Shown here piece after piece: positions 1 to 8,565 of a DNA stretch of 64,000 nt (the stretch's first letter is position 1; every line of letters begins with the position of its first letter). Source of the DNA: an alpha proteobacterium BAL199 (lineage in GTDB: Bacteria; Pseudomonadota; Alphaproteobacteria; Thalassobaculales; Thalassobaculaceae); the NCBI GenBank assembly GCA_000171835.1, contig ABHC01000005.1, forward strand, positions 62,001-126,000, written 5' to 3'. The notes under the pieces are model-generated. The model searched no databases. It worked only from the letters and a program-made list of their open reading frames with translations, and had not been told where the DNA came from. Both the position numbers and the translations under genes were made by a program.

Positions 1-2
1 CG

Positions 3-2000
3 CGTCTTTGTGAGCACTACGGGATTTTCTATTTCTTCGCCCACGAGAACGATAGGGACTCCGTGGTGTTCAGTGATTCCCGGATCACCTTCCCGACGAT
101 TGGTGAGCCAGGTGAGATAGCCTACCGACCGCGCAGCGGTCTCACCAACACGCAATCGGCCGGCGTGTTTCGGTTCGTCAGTCGCAACAGCCTGGTGCCT
201 GCCCAGGTGTGTCTGCGCGACTACAACTACCGGATGCCCAACCTGACGCTCGAGGTCGACGAATTGGTCGATACCAATGGCCACGGGGTGGTCGTGGAAT
301 ACGGCGCCCATTTCCGAACCCCACAGGAGGGCCGTGATCTGGCCCGGATTCGAGCCCAAGAACTGGCCTGCCGCAAACGGGTATTTCAGGGCGCCAGTGA
401 CAGTGTGCAACTGACAGCCGGCTCGGTGTTCGATCTGAACAACCACTTCCGCAACGACTTTAATGCCAGCTACCTAGTCACCTGGATCGAGCATGAAGCG
501 ACCCAGGCGACACCCGGCATTGCCGACTTCACCGGAGCGGACCACCAGATCTCGTATCGCAACCGCTTCGAATGCCAACCGAAGACCGTGGAATATAGGC
601 CTGCCCGCGTTACCCCACGGCCGAAGATCACGGGTTTGACAAACGCCGTGGTCGACGCTGTCGGAGATGGTCTGCGCGCCGAGATCGGTCCGGCCGGTCG
701 CTACAAGATCCGCCAGCAGTTTGACCAACGCGGTGAGGCCGCCGGCCAGGCGTCGCGCTACATGCGCAAGGCCGAGCCCTACGGCGGCGCCAACACCGGC
801 ATGCACTTCCCGCTGCTGAAGGGCACCGAGGTGGTCATGGCGTGCGTCAACGGCGACCCGGACCGGCCGATCATCGTTGGCGCCGTGCAGAATGATCAAT
901 ACTCCAGCGTGGTGAACGCCCTCAACAACACCAAGAACCGCATTCGGACCACCAGCGGCACAGTGTTCGAGATCGACGACGGGCCGGCCTCCAGCAGTCC
1001 TGGCGGCAGCGGCGCGACGGGCGTCACGCTGGCACCACAGCGCGCGTTGGAAGGAGACGACGCGCCGGTTTCCGACTTCGACCGGTCCATCACGCAACCG
1101 CTCAAGGCTCAACGCGCAGAGGCCGAGACTCAGACCGCTATCAGCTCGTCATCACCCCACGCGCGCCTGCGCGTGTCGGCCGGCACCGACAGCTACTGGC
1201 GGCTGGGCGCAAAGCCAACCGACACTATAGAAAGCACCCGAAAACCCGGCATGTCCGACATGACCGGCGGTGGCGCGGCCGGCGCTGGTGGATTGTTCGA
1301 GTACACTGCCGGAGACCAATGTTCACTAATTGCCGGGTCGAGCTACGCTCAGGTCGGTGTCGATCGCCTCGACTATGTCGTCGGCAAACGACGGATGAGT
1401 GCCGCCACTCACAACGCCGTCAGCAAGGGGCAATATCAGGTCATCGCAAACGGCGTCGCCATCCAGGCCACTACCGGCGCAATCACCGACAACTCGTCAC
1501 CCGCCAACGCGCCGGCAGGCAACATCGTGATCACGGCATCCGGCAACTTCACACAAAACGTCACGGGGAACGCCTCGGCAACGACCTCCGGCAACAGCAT
1601 CACCAAGACCAACGGTACGAAGGTGACCGAGACGTGGGGCAGCACTGCGTCTTTCATGATGGGCAGCACCGTCTCGATGACCCTTGGCAGCGCCATAGGA
1701 GTCACGCTGGGCGCCAAAACCGATATCACCGGGCTCTTGAAGATCGATATTCGATTGGCCTTGGACATCATGCTTCGTCTTGGATTTGTATTTGACTATG
1801 CCTTAGCCGGAAAGACCACCTTCGTGATCGGCCCCGAAATCAAAGTCAATTCGACTAAGGTAAAGACGACTGTCCTTGCCGATATCAAGGCCGCAGCGAC
1901 CAAACTTGAAACCGCAGCCGCCGTGGTGGACCAGAAAGCTGTTCAAGCTTCCGTCGGAACCGTAGAAGCAAAGGTTACCGCCGCAGACGTCACTGTATAG
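3..2000 (+). CDS. vgrG: VgrG spike protein, N-terminus cut by the window edge
   Basis: VgrG (TssI) forms the trimeric spike at the tip of the T6SS Hcp tube and carries effectors. The frame is open to the left edge and begins inside the gp27-like domain at a stretch shared with the two downstream vgrG genes (RLCEHYGIFYFF), so about 180 residues are missing. The gp5-like OB fold follows near visible residue 230 (GRYKIRQQFDQ, then GDPDRPIIVGA). After it come a Gly/Ser-rich linker and a beta-repeat region containing FMMGS and TLGSA. The tail is Ala/Lys/Val-rich and differs from those of the other two copies. It is the first of three tandem paralogs. No separate toxin domain is recognised in the tail. 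Confidence 0.93.
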   Translation, partial: RLCEHYGIFYFFAHENDRDSVVFSDSRITFPTIGEPGEIAYRPRSGLTNTQSAGVFRFVSRNSLVPAQVCLRDYNYRMPNLTLEVDELVDTNGHGVVVEYGAHFRTPQEGRDLARIRAQELACRKRVFQGASDSVQLTAGSVFDLNNHFRNDFNASYLVTWIEHEATQATPGIADFTGADHQISYRNRFECQPKTVEYRPARVTPRPKITGLTNAVVDAVGDGLRAEIGPAGRYKIRQQFDQRGEAAGQASRYMRKAEPYGGANTGMHFPLLKGTEVVMACVNGDPDRPIIVGAVQNDQYSSVVNALNNTKNRIRTTSGTVFEIDDGPASSSPGGSGATGVTLAPQRALEGDDAPVSDFDRSITQPLKAQRAEAETQTAISSSSPHARLRVSAGTDSYWRLGAKPTDTIESTRKPGMSDMTGGGAAGAGGLFEYTAGDQCSLIAGSSYAQVGVDRLDYVVGKRRMSAATHNAVSKGQYQVIANGVAIQATTGAITDNSSPANAPAGNIVITASGNFTQNVTGNASATTSGNSITKTNGTKVTETWGSTASFMMGSTVSMTLGSAIGVTLGAKTDITGLLKIDIRLALDIMLRLGFVFDYALAGKTTFVIGPEIKVNSTKVKTTVLADIKAAATKLETAAAVVDQKAVQASVGTVEAKVTAADVTV

Positions 2001-2159
2001 CGGATCTGGGTCTGAAACGGCCTTTTTGTGCACAAGAGATCGAGCGTCCGCATCCATCGCCGATCCCGCTGATAACTATCGCTCTACGCTGTATGCAGCC
2101 ATAATCGATGGCTGAAACGAAAAATGTTCCCGCAGTCCTGTACCACAAGGAGAGGGCTG

Positions 2160-4553
2160 ATGTCTGATGCCTACGCTCAGAGCCTGGAATTCTCCGTGGA
2201 CGGGCAAGAACCCGACACCTTCACGGTGTTCAGGACGCGCGGGCGCGAGGCAATCTCCGAGTTATTCCGCTTCGAGATTGAGACGGTGTCCGGCAATGCC
2301 GACCTGGCAACCGGAAGGATCGTCGGCCAGAGCGCCAGCCTGACCGTGGGCCGGCTCGGCCAGTCCCGCAAGATCCACGGGATGGTCGAGCGGCTCGAGC
2401 TGCAGGGCATTACCCCCCAGGGCGACTACATCTACCGGGCGGTCCTTGTACCGCGCCTGCATAAGCTGGCATTGACCCGGCAGAATCAGATCCACGGCAC
2501 CACGGCCGAGATGTCGGTCCGCGAGGTCCTGAACGACGAACTGACAGCCGCCGCCCTCCACGGGGTGCCGGCCGCCAAACTGTCAGGGCGGCTCGGCCTG
2601 AATGATTTCGAGCTGCGGCTGACCCACGCCTATCCGATGCGCGACTATATCGTGCAATACGACGAGAGCGATTTCGCCTTCATCTCCAGGCTCTGCGAGC
2701 ACTACGGGATATTCTATTTCTTCGTCCACGAGAACAGCCGGGACGCCGTGGTGTTCGGCGATTCCCGGATCACCTTCCCGACGATCGAAGGACCCGGCAG
2801 CCTTGCCTACCACCCGCCCAGCGGCCTCGCCAACACCGGCGCGGCCGGCGTCTTCCGGTTCACCGGCTGGACCAGCCTGATACCGGCTCAGGTGTGCCTG
2901 CGCGACTACAACTACCGGATCCCCAACCTGACGCTGGAAGTCAACGAAGCGGTCGATCCCGACGGTCACGGCGTCGTGGTCGACTATGGCAGCCATTTCC
3001 GTACCCCTCAGGAAGGTCGGGATCTCGCCCGGGTGCGCGCCCAGGAACTGGCGTGCCGCAAGCGGGTGTTCGAAGGTGCAAGCGACAGCGTTCATCTGAC
3101 CGCCGGCGCGGTGTTCGATCTGACCGACCACTTTCACGCCGATTTCAACACCGGCTACCTGATCACCTGGATCGAGCATGAGGCAACCCAGCCCCTGCCC
3201 GGCATCGCCGAGTTCGCCGGCCCCGACCACCAGACGTCCTATCGAAACCGCTTCGAATGTCTGCCGAAGGCCGTCGAGTTCCGACCCGCCCGGGTCACCC
3301 CAAAGCCGAAGATCGCCGGATTGACCAACGCCACGATCGATGCCGCGGGCGGTGGCCAGCGCGCTGACATCGACTCCATCGGTCGCTACAAGATCCGCCA
3401 GCAGTTCGACCAACGCGGCGAGGCCGCCGGCCAGGCGTCGCGCTACATGCGGAAGGCCGAGGTCTATGGCGGCGCCAACACCGGCATGAACTTCCCGCTG
3501 CTGAAGGACACCGAGGTAATTCTGGCCTGCGTGAACGGTGATCCGGATCGACCGATCATCGTCGGTGCCATGCAGAACCAGCAGTTCCCAAGCGTGGTGA
3601 ATTCCCACAACAACACCATGAACCGAATCCGCACCACCAGCGGGGAGCTGTTCGAGATCGACGACGGGCCGGCCAGCGGTGGCGGAAGCGGCAGCAGCGG
3701 ATCGGGCGCTGTGCTGGCCCCGCAGCGGGCGCTCGAAGGGGTCGATGGACCGGCGCCCGTCCGGGACGGGCCGGTTGCCCAAGCGCTGGCAGCCCAGCGC
3801 GCGGAAGCCGATATCCAGACCACCGGCGGAGCAATGTCGTCGTACGCCCGGCTGCATGTGACCGCCGGGACCGACAGCTATTGGCGGCTCGGCTCCAAGC
3901 CGGGCGACACTTCCGAGAGCACCCGGAAGCCCGGCATGTCGGACATGACCGATGGCAAGGCCGCCGGATCTGCCGGCCTGTTCCAGTACACCGCCGGGGA
4001 CCATAGTTCGCTGGTCAACGGCTCAAGTTACACCCAAGTCGGCAAGAACAGCCTCGACTACGTCGTCGGAAAGCGGCGAGTGAGCGCCGCCACCCACAAC
4101 GCCGTCAGCAAGGGGCAGTACCAAGTGATCGCCAACGGTGTCGCCATCGAGGCCAGCACCGCCGCGATCACCGACAATTCGTCGCCGGCGGACGTCGCCG
4201 CGGGCGATTTGGTGCTGACCTCGGCAAACAATTTCAAGGAGGTCGTCGGGGGCCATTATTCGCAACAGATTGCCGGTGATGGAATCACCCGCACCAATGG
4301 CACGAAGATCACCCAGACCTGGGGCAGCACCGCCGCGTTCATGATGGGCAGCAGCATCGCGATGACCCTGGGCGACGCCTTGGGGATAACGTTGGGAGGC
4401 AAGGTCGATATCTCTGCGGTTCTGAAACTGGATATACGGTTGGGTCTCGACGTCACGCTCCGGGCCGGTGCGGTGTTGGACTATACGGTTGGCTCCAAGG
4501 TCGCGTTTGTGAACGGGCAAAAAATTAGGAGATTATCCCCTGAGAGCAAGTAG
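2160..4553 (+). pseudogene. vgrG: VgrG, 5' part of a gene split by an IS1595-family element
   Basis: Second tandem VgrG. The start is the ATG preceded 7 nt upstream by AAGGAG; an in-frame ATG at 2124 has no such site. The gp27-like domain, OB fold (GRYKIRQQFDQ, GDPDRPIIVGAMQ) and beta-repeat region are complete. The native frame ends at about 4527. The last codons and the TAG stop are supplied by the inverted repeat of the inserted element, giving an artificial RRLSPESK end. The missing 3' part lies at 8227-8384 and rejoins in frame once the element and one copy of its 8-bp target duplication are removed, giving an 841-residue protein (the intact third copy has 840). The truncated 797-residue product might still trimerise, but it lacks its native tail. 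Confidence 0.93.
4520..4552 (+). repeat. Target duplication and left inverted repeat of the IS1595-family cargo element
   Basis: The 8-bp duplication AAAAATTA is followed by the left terminal repeat, which begins GGAGATTATCCCCT. The repeat also provides the stop codon that ends the truncated vgrG. Confidence 0.9.
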
Positions 4554-4835
4554 CGCGTAGCGCCTCGCCGCAGACTTGCGTCGCACCAAGGTCGTCTCAT
4601 GAGATCAATGAGAGCCGAGTCCGATCCGGTGTCGGATTCAATGGTAGCATTTCACCTGTCTAAATGCTGGCATTGTCGGTGGTGCGGCGTATCGCCTTGG
4701 CACCAACGCATGCAAGCCATATCAGGCTGATCGGTGCACCGGGGTGCACTCGCTTGAACCCAGGTTTATGAGATCGAGGCGAGCCCGCATCTCACGAAAT
4801 TGACGCTCCCAAGGCGATTGCTGCACACTCCCCGC

Positions 4836-5315
4836 ATGAAGCCGCTTGAGTTCATCGTCTACATAACCGCCCTAGTCATCATCGGCTTGGGTTTGGTGTT
4901 TGTAGGCTCTCACGTGATTGATGACGCGCCGGAAGGTTGGAAGTTCATCGATCTGATCACCATATTGCTAACGACGGCAGTCGTCGTGATCACGGCGCTG
5001 GGTATCGGAATAGCCATTCTCGGGGTGTGGGGATACAATACGATTCAGAGTTTAGCCTTGAAGAAGGCGGATGAAGCCGTTCCCGAGGCAGTGGCAAAGG
5101 CTCTTGAGCATGATGGGTTCAAAGAGATGGTCCGCGCTCAGTTGGATGATCTTAGGCGTGAGGATGCGGCTCGCCGAACGACAAAGAAAGTAGATGAGGG
5201 AGACGATGATGGTGGCGGCCCTGGCCCGGATGCCGACTTCCCCCAGGTTCCCGGGGGAGACAGCAGACAGCGCGCTGGAGGTAATAAGGCGGCACCAAAG
5301 CGCCGCCCCCGTTGA
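4836..5315 (+). CDS. Small membrane protein with two transmembrane helices (IS cargo)
   Basis: About 159 residues from the ATG chosen here; a TTG start at 4800 would add 12. Two hydrophobic helices, near residues 5-24 and 39-65, are followed by a charged cytoplasmic-looking tail of about 90 residues, rich in Asp/Gly then Lys/Arg/Pro. I recognise no family. The 3' end overlaps the next gene (metallopeptidase) by about 120 bp in another frame, so the two are probably translated from one message. A membrane partner or sensor for the metallopeptidase is possible but is only inferred from adjacency. Confidence 0.6.
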   Translation: MKPLEFIVYITALVIIGLGLVFVGSHVIDDAPEGWKFIDLITILLTTAVVVITALGIGIAILGVWGYNTIQSLALKKADEAVPEAVAKALEHDGFKEMVRAQLDDLRREDAARRTTKKVDEGDDDGGGPGPDADFPQVPGGDSRQRAGGNKAAPKRRPR

Positions 5316-5742
5316 CGTAGGCGCGCTTGCGCGTGATCTGGGCATCAATGTCTACCAAGATGATCTCGGTCGACATGTCTCCGGCGTCCTTCGCCGTGAC
5401 GAGGAGATCGGCGGGGACTCTGGCTATGCGATCATCGTTAATTCTGCCCATCCGCCAGCCCGTAAGAGGTTCACGGTTGCTCATGAGATTGCGCACTTTG
5501 TGCTGCATCGAGGGAAAGCAGCGAGCGGCATTGAGGACGACGAATTTTACCGTTGCCTCTCAAACGAACTTGAGCGGGAAGCGAACCGCTACGCCGCCGA
5601 GATTTTGATGCCTTGGCCGCTCGTGAATCGTCTTCAGGATGACGGGAAAACGGAACTAGGGACGCTTTCGAAAGCTCTTGGCGTTTCGAAGCAGGCATTG
5701 GCGATCCGCCTTGGTCTTCCTTACGATCAGGACTGGTCCTGA
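5194..5742 (+). CDS. ImmA/IrrE-family zinc metallopeptidase (IS cargo)
   Basis: ImmA/IrrE peptidases cleave repressor-type regulators, often to activate mobile elements or stress responses. The zinc site HEIAH is at about residues 97-101, within TVAHEIAHFVLH. The downstream helix ELEREANRYAAEILMP supplies the expected third ligand. The N-terminal segment VDVGALARDLGINVY matches the usual start of the domain. Several start codons are possible (5194, 5206, 5209, 5230); the longest overlaps the preceding membrane-protein gene. No XRE-type repressor, the usual substrate, is encoded in the element, so its target must be elsewhere or be an unrecognised cargo protein. Confidence 0.85.
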   Translation: MRETMMVAALARMPTSPRFPGETADSALEVIRRHQSAAPVDVGALARDLGINVYQDDLGRHVSGVLRRDEEIGGDSGYAIIVNSAHPPARKRFTVAHEIAHFVLHRGKAASGIEDDEFYRCLSNELEREANRYAAEILMPWPLVNRLQDDGKTELGTLSKALGVSKQALAIRLGLPYDQDWS

Positions 5743-5853
5743 CTGCGATAGATTCGGCCTATCAAACGCAAGGGGAGGCCCGTCACCTCTGACGGGGTTT
5801 CTGTCGACGCTATAGGTTGCGCCCATCGGTTTGGATTCGCGTAAAATCCTCGG

Positions 5854-6405
5854 TTGTGGTTCCATCGGCGGATGCCGATTGCGTTTGAGATAGCCGACCG
5901 GATCTTTCGAGAAGAGAAGCAACTGCTGCGACCATTCAGATGGCGCAGCGTTGAATCCAAGAATATGAACGAGCAGCGGCGCTGCCTAGAGTGCCGAGTT
6001 GATGTGGCAGGGGGCGTTCCTCGTGGCGTGCAGTTCAGGATAACCGTCTATCCAGGTTCGCTGGCTAGGGCGACATTCCAGCTAGAATGCGATCTGCCGG
6101 CTGGCCGGACGCACGTACCGCTCTACCGCCTTGAACTTGGCCCGCGTCGCGGGCACATGAACAAGTTGTATGGCACCGGGGATCTTCCGGGCCTGATCCT
6201 CGCTGCCGGCGAGACCCACGAGCATCTGTTCTACGACAGCCTTCGATCCGACAAATCGTTGCGTGCAAGCGCTGTTGAACAGGCTCGACGGATCGAGACT
6301 CCACCCGCCGATTTCCCTACCGCATTGGCGTTAGTATGTAGTAGAAACAACATCATAAATGGGAGCGACATCCCCAACCCTGGAGATCAGGGGCGCTTGC
6401 TATGA
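5854..6405 (+). CDS. Hypothetical protein, first gene of an ATGA-coupled cargo operon
   Basis: About 183 residues; ATGs at 5872 and 5965 are alternative starts. No domain is recognised with confidence. The central part reads as a beta-rich fold (GVQFRITVYPG, ATFQLECDL, VPLYRLELGP), followed by conserved-looking ETHEHLFYD and a C-terminal segment ending IPNPGDQGRLL. No signal peptide or membrane helix is seen. Its stop codon overlaps the start of the next gene by ATGA, indicating translational coupling. The gene is inside the IS1595-family element and moves with it. Confidence 0.65.
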   Translation: MWFHRRMPIAFEIADRIFREEKQLLRPFRWRSVESKNMNEQRRCLECRVDVAGGVPRGVQFRITVYPGSLARATFQLECDLPAGRTHVPLYRLELGPRRGHMNKLYGTGDLPGLILAAGETHEHLFYDSLRSDKSLRASAVEQARRIETPPADFPTALALVCSRNNIINGSDIPNPGDQGRLL

Positions 6406-7160
6406 ACATCACGACGAGCACTCAGGTACTTATTGAGCGCGTCCGGGAAGCCGTGGTGCGGCTCGCAGGCGCGCGCGAAATGGATGGGCGCGTCGTCGTC
6501 GACCTGCCGATCATGTATCCGAGCGGCGCCATGGTCGTTGTGCAGGTGGAGCGGAACGGCGACAAGGTTCTTGTGTCCGATATGGGCTACGGGCTTGTCG
6601 AAGCGGAACTGTCGGCGGCCGAAGAGTTCTATGGGTCGTCTGCGGCTAAGGCGGCAGATGAGTTCAGCGTCGGATTTGACGGCTATGCGATCTTCGCATT
6701 GTGGGTGCCGATTGGGCGCCTTGAATCGGCAGTTGCCTGTGTTGGCAACGCATCGAGCCGGGCCGCAGCCGAAGCTGTACGCCGTGCTGCCGACGTTCAG
6801 AGCAGAAGCCAGAATGAACGGATTTTTGACCGGATTGCTAAGGTGTTCGGGAAGAAAATCGTCACGCGGAGCGCGGAGATTTCTGGTCGCCATGTAGCGT
6901 GGCCGGCACACAACGTGGTCGTGTTCCCCAACAGAAGGCGCGCGATATTCGAATATATGACAAATCACGCCAACTCGGCGTCAAACAAGTTCATGATGTT
7001 TAGCGACATTAGAGCAGTTGATGAATCGATATCGTTGAACACTGTGGTCAAATCAGTCGATGAACTTGGCGAGAAGGCCCAAATGGTCGGCGATGTCGCA
7101 AACATCGTCCCGATGCAGGCGACCGACGACCAATTCAGGCGCTTTGCGGAGGCATCATGA
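6402..7160 (+). CDS. Hypothetical protein, possibly DUF1828-like (IS cargo)
   Basis: 252 residues. The N-terminal 80 residues (VDLPIMYPSGAMVVVQVE, then GDKVLVSDMGYGLVEAEL) resemble the DUF1828 layout, in which a strand pair is followed by an L(S/T)D-G turn. The assignment is tentative. The C-terminal half (NVVVFPNRRRAIFEYM, SDIRAV) could match the associated DUF1829 region. The function of these families is not established. The gene overlaps both neighbours by ATGA, so the three ORFs form a tightly coupled operon. Confidence 0.65.
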   Translation: MNITTSTQVLIERVREAVVRLAGAREMDGRVVVDLPIMYPSGAMVVVQVERNGDKVLVSDMGYGLVEAELSAAEEFYGSSAAKAADEFSVGFDGYAIFALWVPIGRLESAVACVGNASSRAAAEAVRRAADVQSRSQNERIFDRIAKVFGKKIVTRSAEISGRHVAWPAHNVVVFPNRRRAIFEYMTNHANSASNKFMMFSDIRAVDESISLNTVVKSVDELGEKAQMVGDVANIVPMQATDDQFRRFAEAS

Positions 7161-7345
7161 GACTTACTCTGGAAGAGGCCCGTCGGACGGGCCGATTAGA
7201 CGAGTTCATGGCGCAGGAGGATGCGCGGGGCGTTGTGGCTAACCGCGCCTCATTCGATCGACTGATCAAGACGGTGGTTACACCGCCCCGATCAGCAGAT
7301 CGAACATCGCGTTCCGCATCTGGCGATAGTTCGAGCGGAACGTGA
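7157..7345 (+). CDS. Small protein, last gene of the cargo operon
   Basis: 62 residues, starting by ATGA overlap with the preceding gene, which is the main support for its being real. The N-terminus (LTLEEARRTGRLDEFMAQEDARG) is helical and charged; the C-terminus is Ser/Arg-rich. Its last 68 bp overlap the 3' end of the transposase on the opposite strand, so the end of the protein may derive from IS sequence. No family is recognised. A small antitoxin-like or accessory role is conceivable but unsupported. Confidence 0.5.
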   Translation: MRLTLEEARRTGRLDEFMAQEDARGVVANRASFDRLIKTVVTPPRSADRTSRSASGDSSSGT

Positions 7346-8153
7346 ATTCGGCCAGATACCGGTTCATGTACTTCTGAGAGACGTGGATGTGGGTGCTCGC
7401 GATGGAGCGCTTGAACAGCCACCAGAACGACTCGACGTTGTTGGTGTGGTGCGTAGCGTCGTGCCGATAGTCGTAATAGGCGAACTCCTTGGCGCCGTGC
7501 TTCACGGTCCCGTGCTTGAACCCGTCGCCGTCCAGTAAACCGTAGGACATCAGTTCGTCGGTCGACACGATGGAGCCCGGCTCGACGTTGCGCAGGGTTA
7601 CTTCGCGCAGGGTGGCCTTCTTGATGTTCGGGATGACTTCCGCCGACATCCGGCCGCCACGCTCTTTCATGCCCATGACGATGGTCTTGCCAGCCGCACC
7701 GCGACCGCGCTTGCCGGGGCGATGGCCGCCGACGTAAGCCTCGTCCAGTTCGACGTGACCGCGCATCAGGTCGAAGCCGTCAGCCTTCTCCATCAGTTGA
7801 CGGATCTGCTGGCCCATCCGCCACGCGGTCTTGTACGTCACGCCGACCGTCCGCTCGATCTCCTTGCCTGACACACCGTGCCGGGTCGTGACGAACAGGA
7901 AGATCACGTAGAACCAGGTCTGCAGGGACGTGCGGCTGTCCTGAAAGATCGTACCGGCGCACGGGTACAGGTGGGCACCACAAGCGGCGCAGGCATACGC
8001 CTTACGCTTGGCGATCCGGTGAAAGGTGCTCTCGACGCCGCAAGCCGCGCAAACGTGGCGGGCACCGAAGCGGACTTCCATCACATGCTGGAGGCACGCG
8101 TCGTCATCCGGGAACCGCTTGAAGAAATCGCGAACTGTGAACTTCTCGGACAT
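7278..8153 (-). CDS. IS1595-family transposase
   Basis: 291 residues. An N-terminal zinc ribbon shows two CAAC knuckles near residues 34-37 and 54-57. It is followed by a DDE-type catalytic domain with VELDEAYVGG, VSTDE and the C-terminal NNVESFWWLFKRS / KYMNRYLAEFTFR region typical of the family. Length and architecture are complete. The gene starts 65 bp inside the right inverted repeat and is transcribed toward the cargo. Both ends of the element and the transposase are intact, so it may still be mobile. Confidence 0.93.
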   Translation of the reverse strand: MSEKFTVRDFFKRFPDDDACLQHVMEVRFGARHVCAACGVESTFHRIAKRKAYACAACGAHLYPCAGTIFQDSRTSLQTWFYVIFLFVTTRHGVSGKEIERTVGVTYKTAWRMGQQIRQLMEKADGFDLMRGHVELDEAYVGGHRPGKRGRGAAGKTIVMGMKERGGRMSAEVIPNIKKATLREVTLRNVEPGSIVSTDELMSYGLLDGDGFKHGTVKHGAKEFAYYDYRHDATHHTNNVESFWWLFKRSIASTHIHVSQKYMNRYLAEFTFRSNYRQMRNAMFDLLIGAV

Positions 8154-8193
8154 GGGTGCCTCCCGTTGACACCCTGTATATAGGTCCGGGTCG

Positions 8194-8226
8194 TACTTGC
8201 GTCAAGGGGATAATCCCCAAAAATTA
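8194..8226 (-). repeat. Right inverted repeat and target duplication of the IS1595-family cargo element
   Basis: Read inward, the terminal repeat starts GGGGATTATCCCCTT and includes GCAAGTA. It is followed on the plus strand by the second AAAAATTA copy, after which the vgrG frame resumes. Confidence 0.9.
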
Positions 8227-8384
8227 AGGCCAATCTATCTGAAGTAGACGTTACTGCAGTTACTAAAATAGAAACTATTCCAGTCAAACTGGAAGCGACG
8301 GTTGCGGACGTTAAGCAGGAGGCAATTGCGGTAACTACTGGCGGCGTCGGCTTTACGGCGAGGACTCTGACTGTATTGACGTAA
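8227..8384 (+). pseudogene. vgrG: 3' remnant of the second vgrG
   Basis: A 52-codon open stretch with no start of its own begins directly after the target duplication of the IS1595-family element and ends in TAA. It continues the frame of the 2160 gene through a Lys codon reconstituted at the junction. The encoded tail (KANLSEVDVTAVTKIE onward) is Val/Thr/Lys-rich, like the tail of the first vgrG. It cannot be translated as part of VgrG while the element is present. The 180 bp between here and the next vgrG hold no gene. Confidence 0.9.
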
Positions 8385-8565
8385 CATTTTTTAGACTTAT
8401 CAGGTGCCGGTGATGCCCTTCCAACCGCACCGCATCGACAACGCGGATCAGCCTATGGCTGTAGCCCTGCCGGCAGAAAGCTTTCGTTCCGGATGCCGGG
8501 TTGCCATACTCCCCTGACGGACCGACGACCGATGCGATGGCCGAGACACGCAGAGGAGACGGCAG

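Larger units (their letters stand above)
4528..8218. mobile_element. IS1595-family element of about 3.7 kb carrying passenger genes
   Basis: The element is bounded by imperfect inverted repeats (left GGAGATTATCCCCT, right read inward GGGGATTATCCCCT; GCAAGTA is also shared a few bases further in). Identical 8-bp duplications AAAAATTA flank it at 4520-4527 and 8219-8226. An 8-bp AT-rich duplication is typical of the IS1595 family, and the transposase at the right end agrees. Five other ORFs fill the remaining 2.8 kb, making this a transporter-IS rather than a simple IS. It sits in the C-terminal tail codons of the second vgrG. Removing it restores the vgrG frame exactly, so both boundaries are secure. 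Confidence 0.93.

Noticed and set aside
1700-2000. VgrG C-terminal tail as a toxin domain
   Set aside because: The tail is short, Ala/Lys/Val-rich and resembles no known toxin; the other copies also have simple tails.
2583-4004. Long minus-strand open frame (473 codons) inside the second vgrG
   Set aside because: It is antisense to a clear VgrG, has low-complexity composition typical of high-GC shadows, and similar shadows occur opposite the other vgrG copies.
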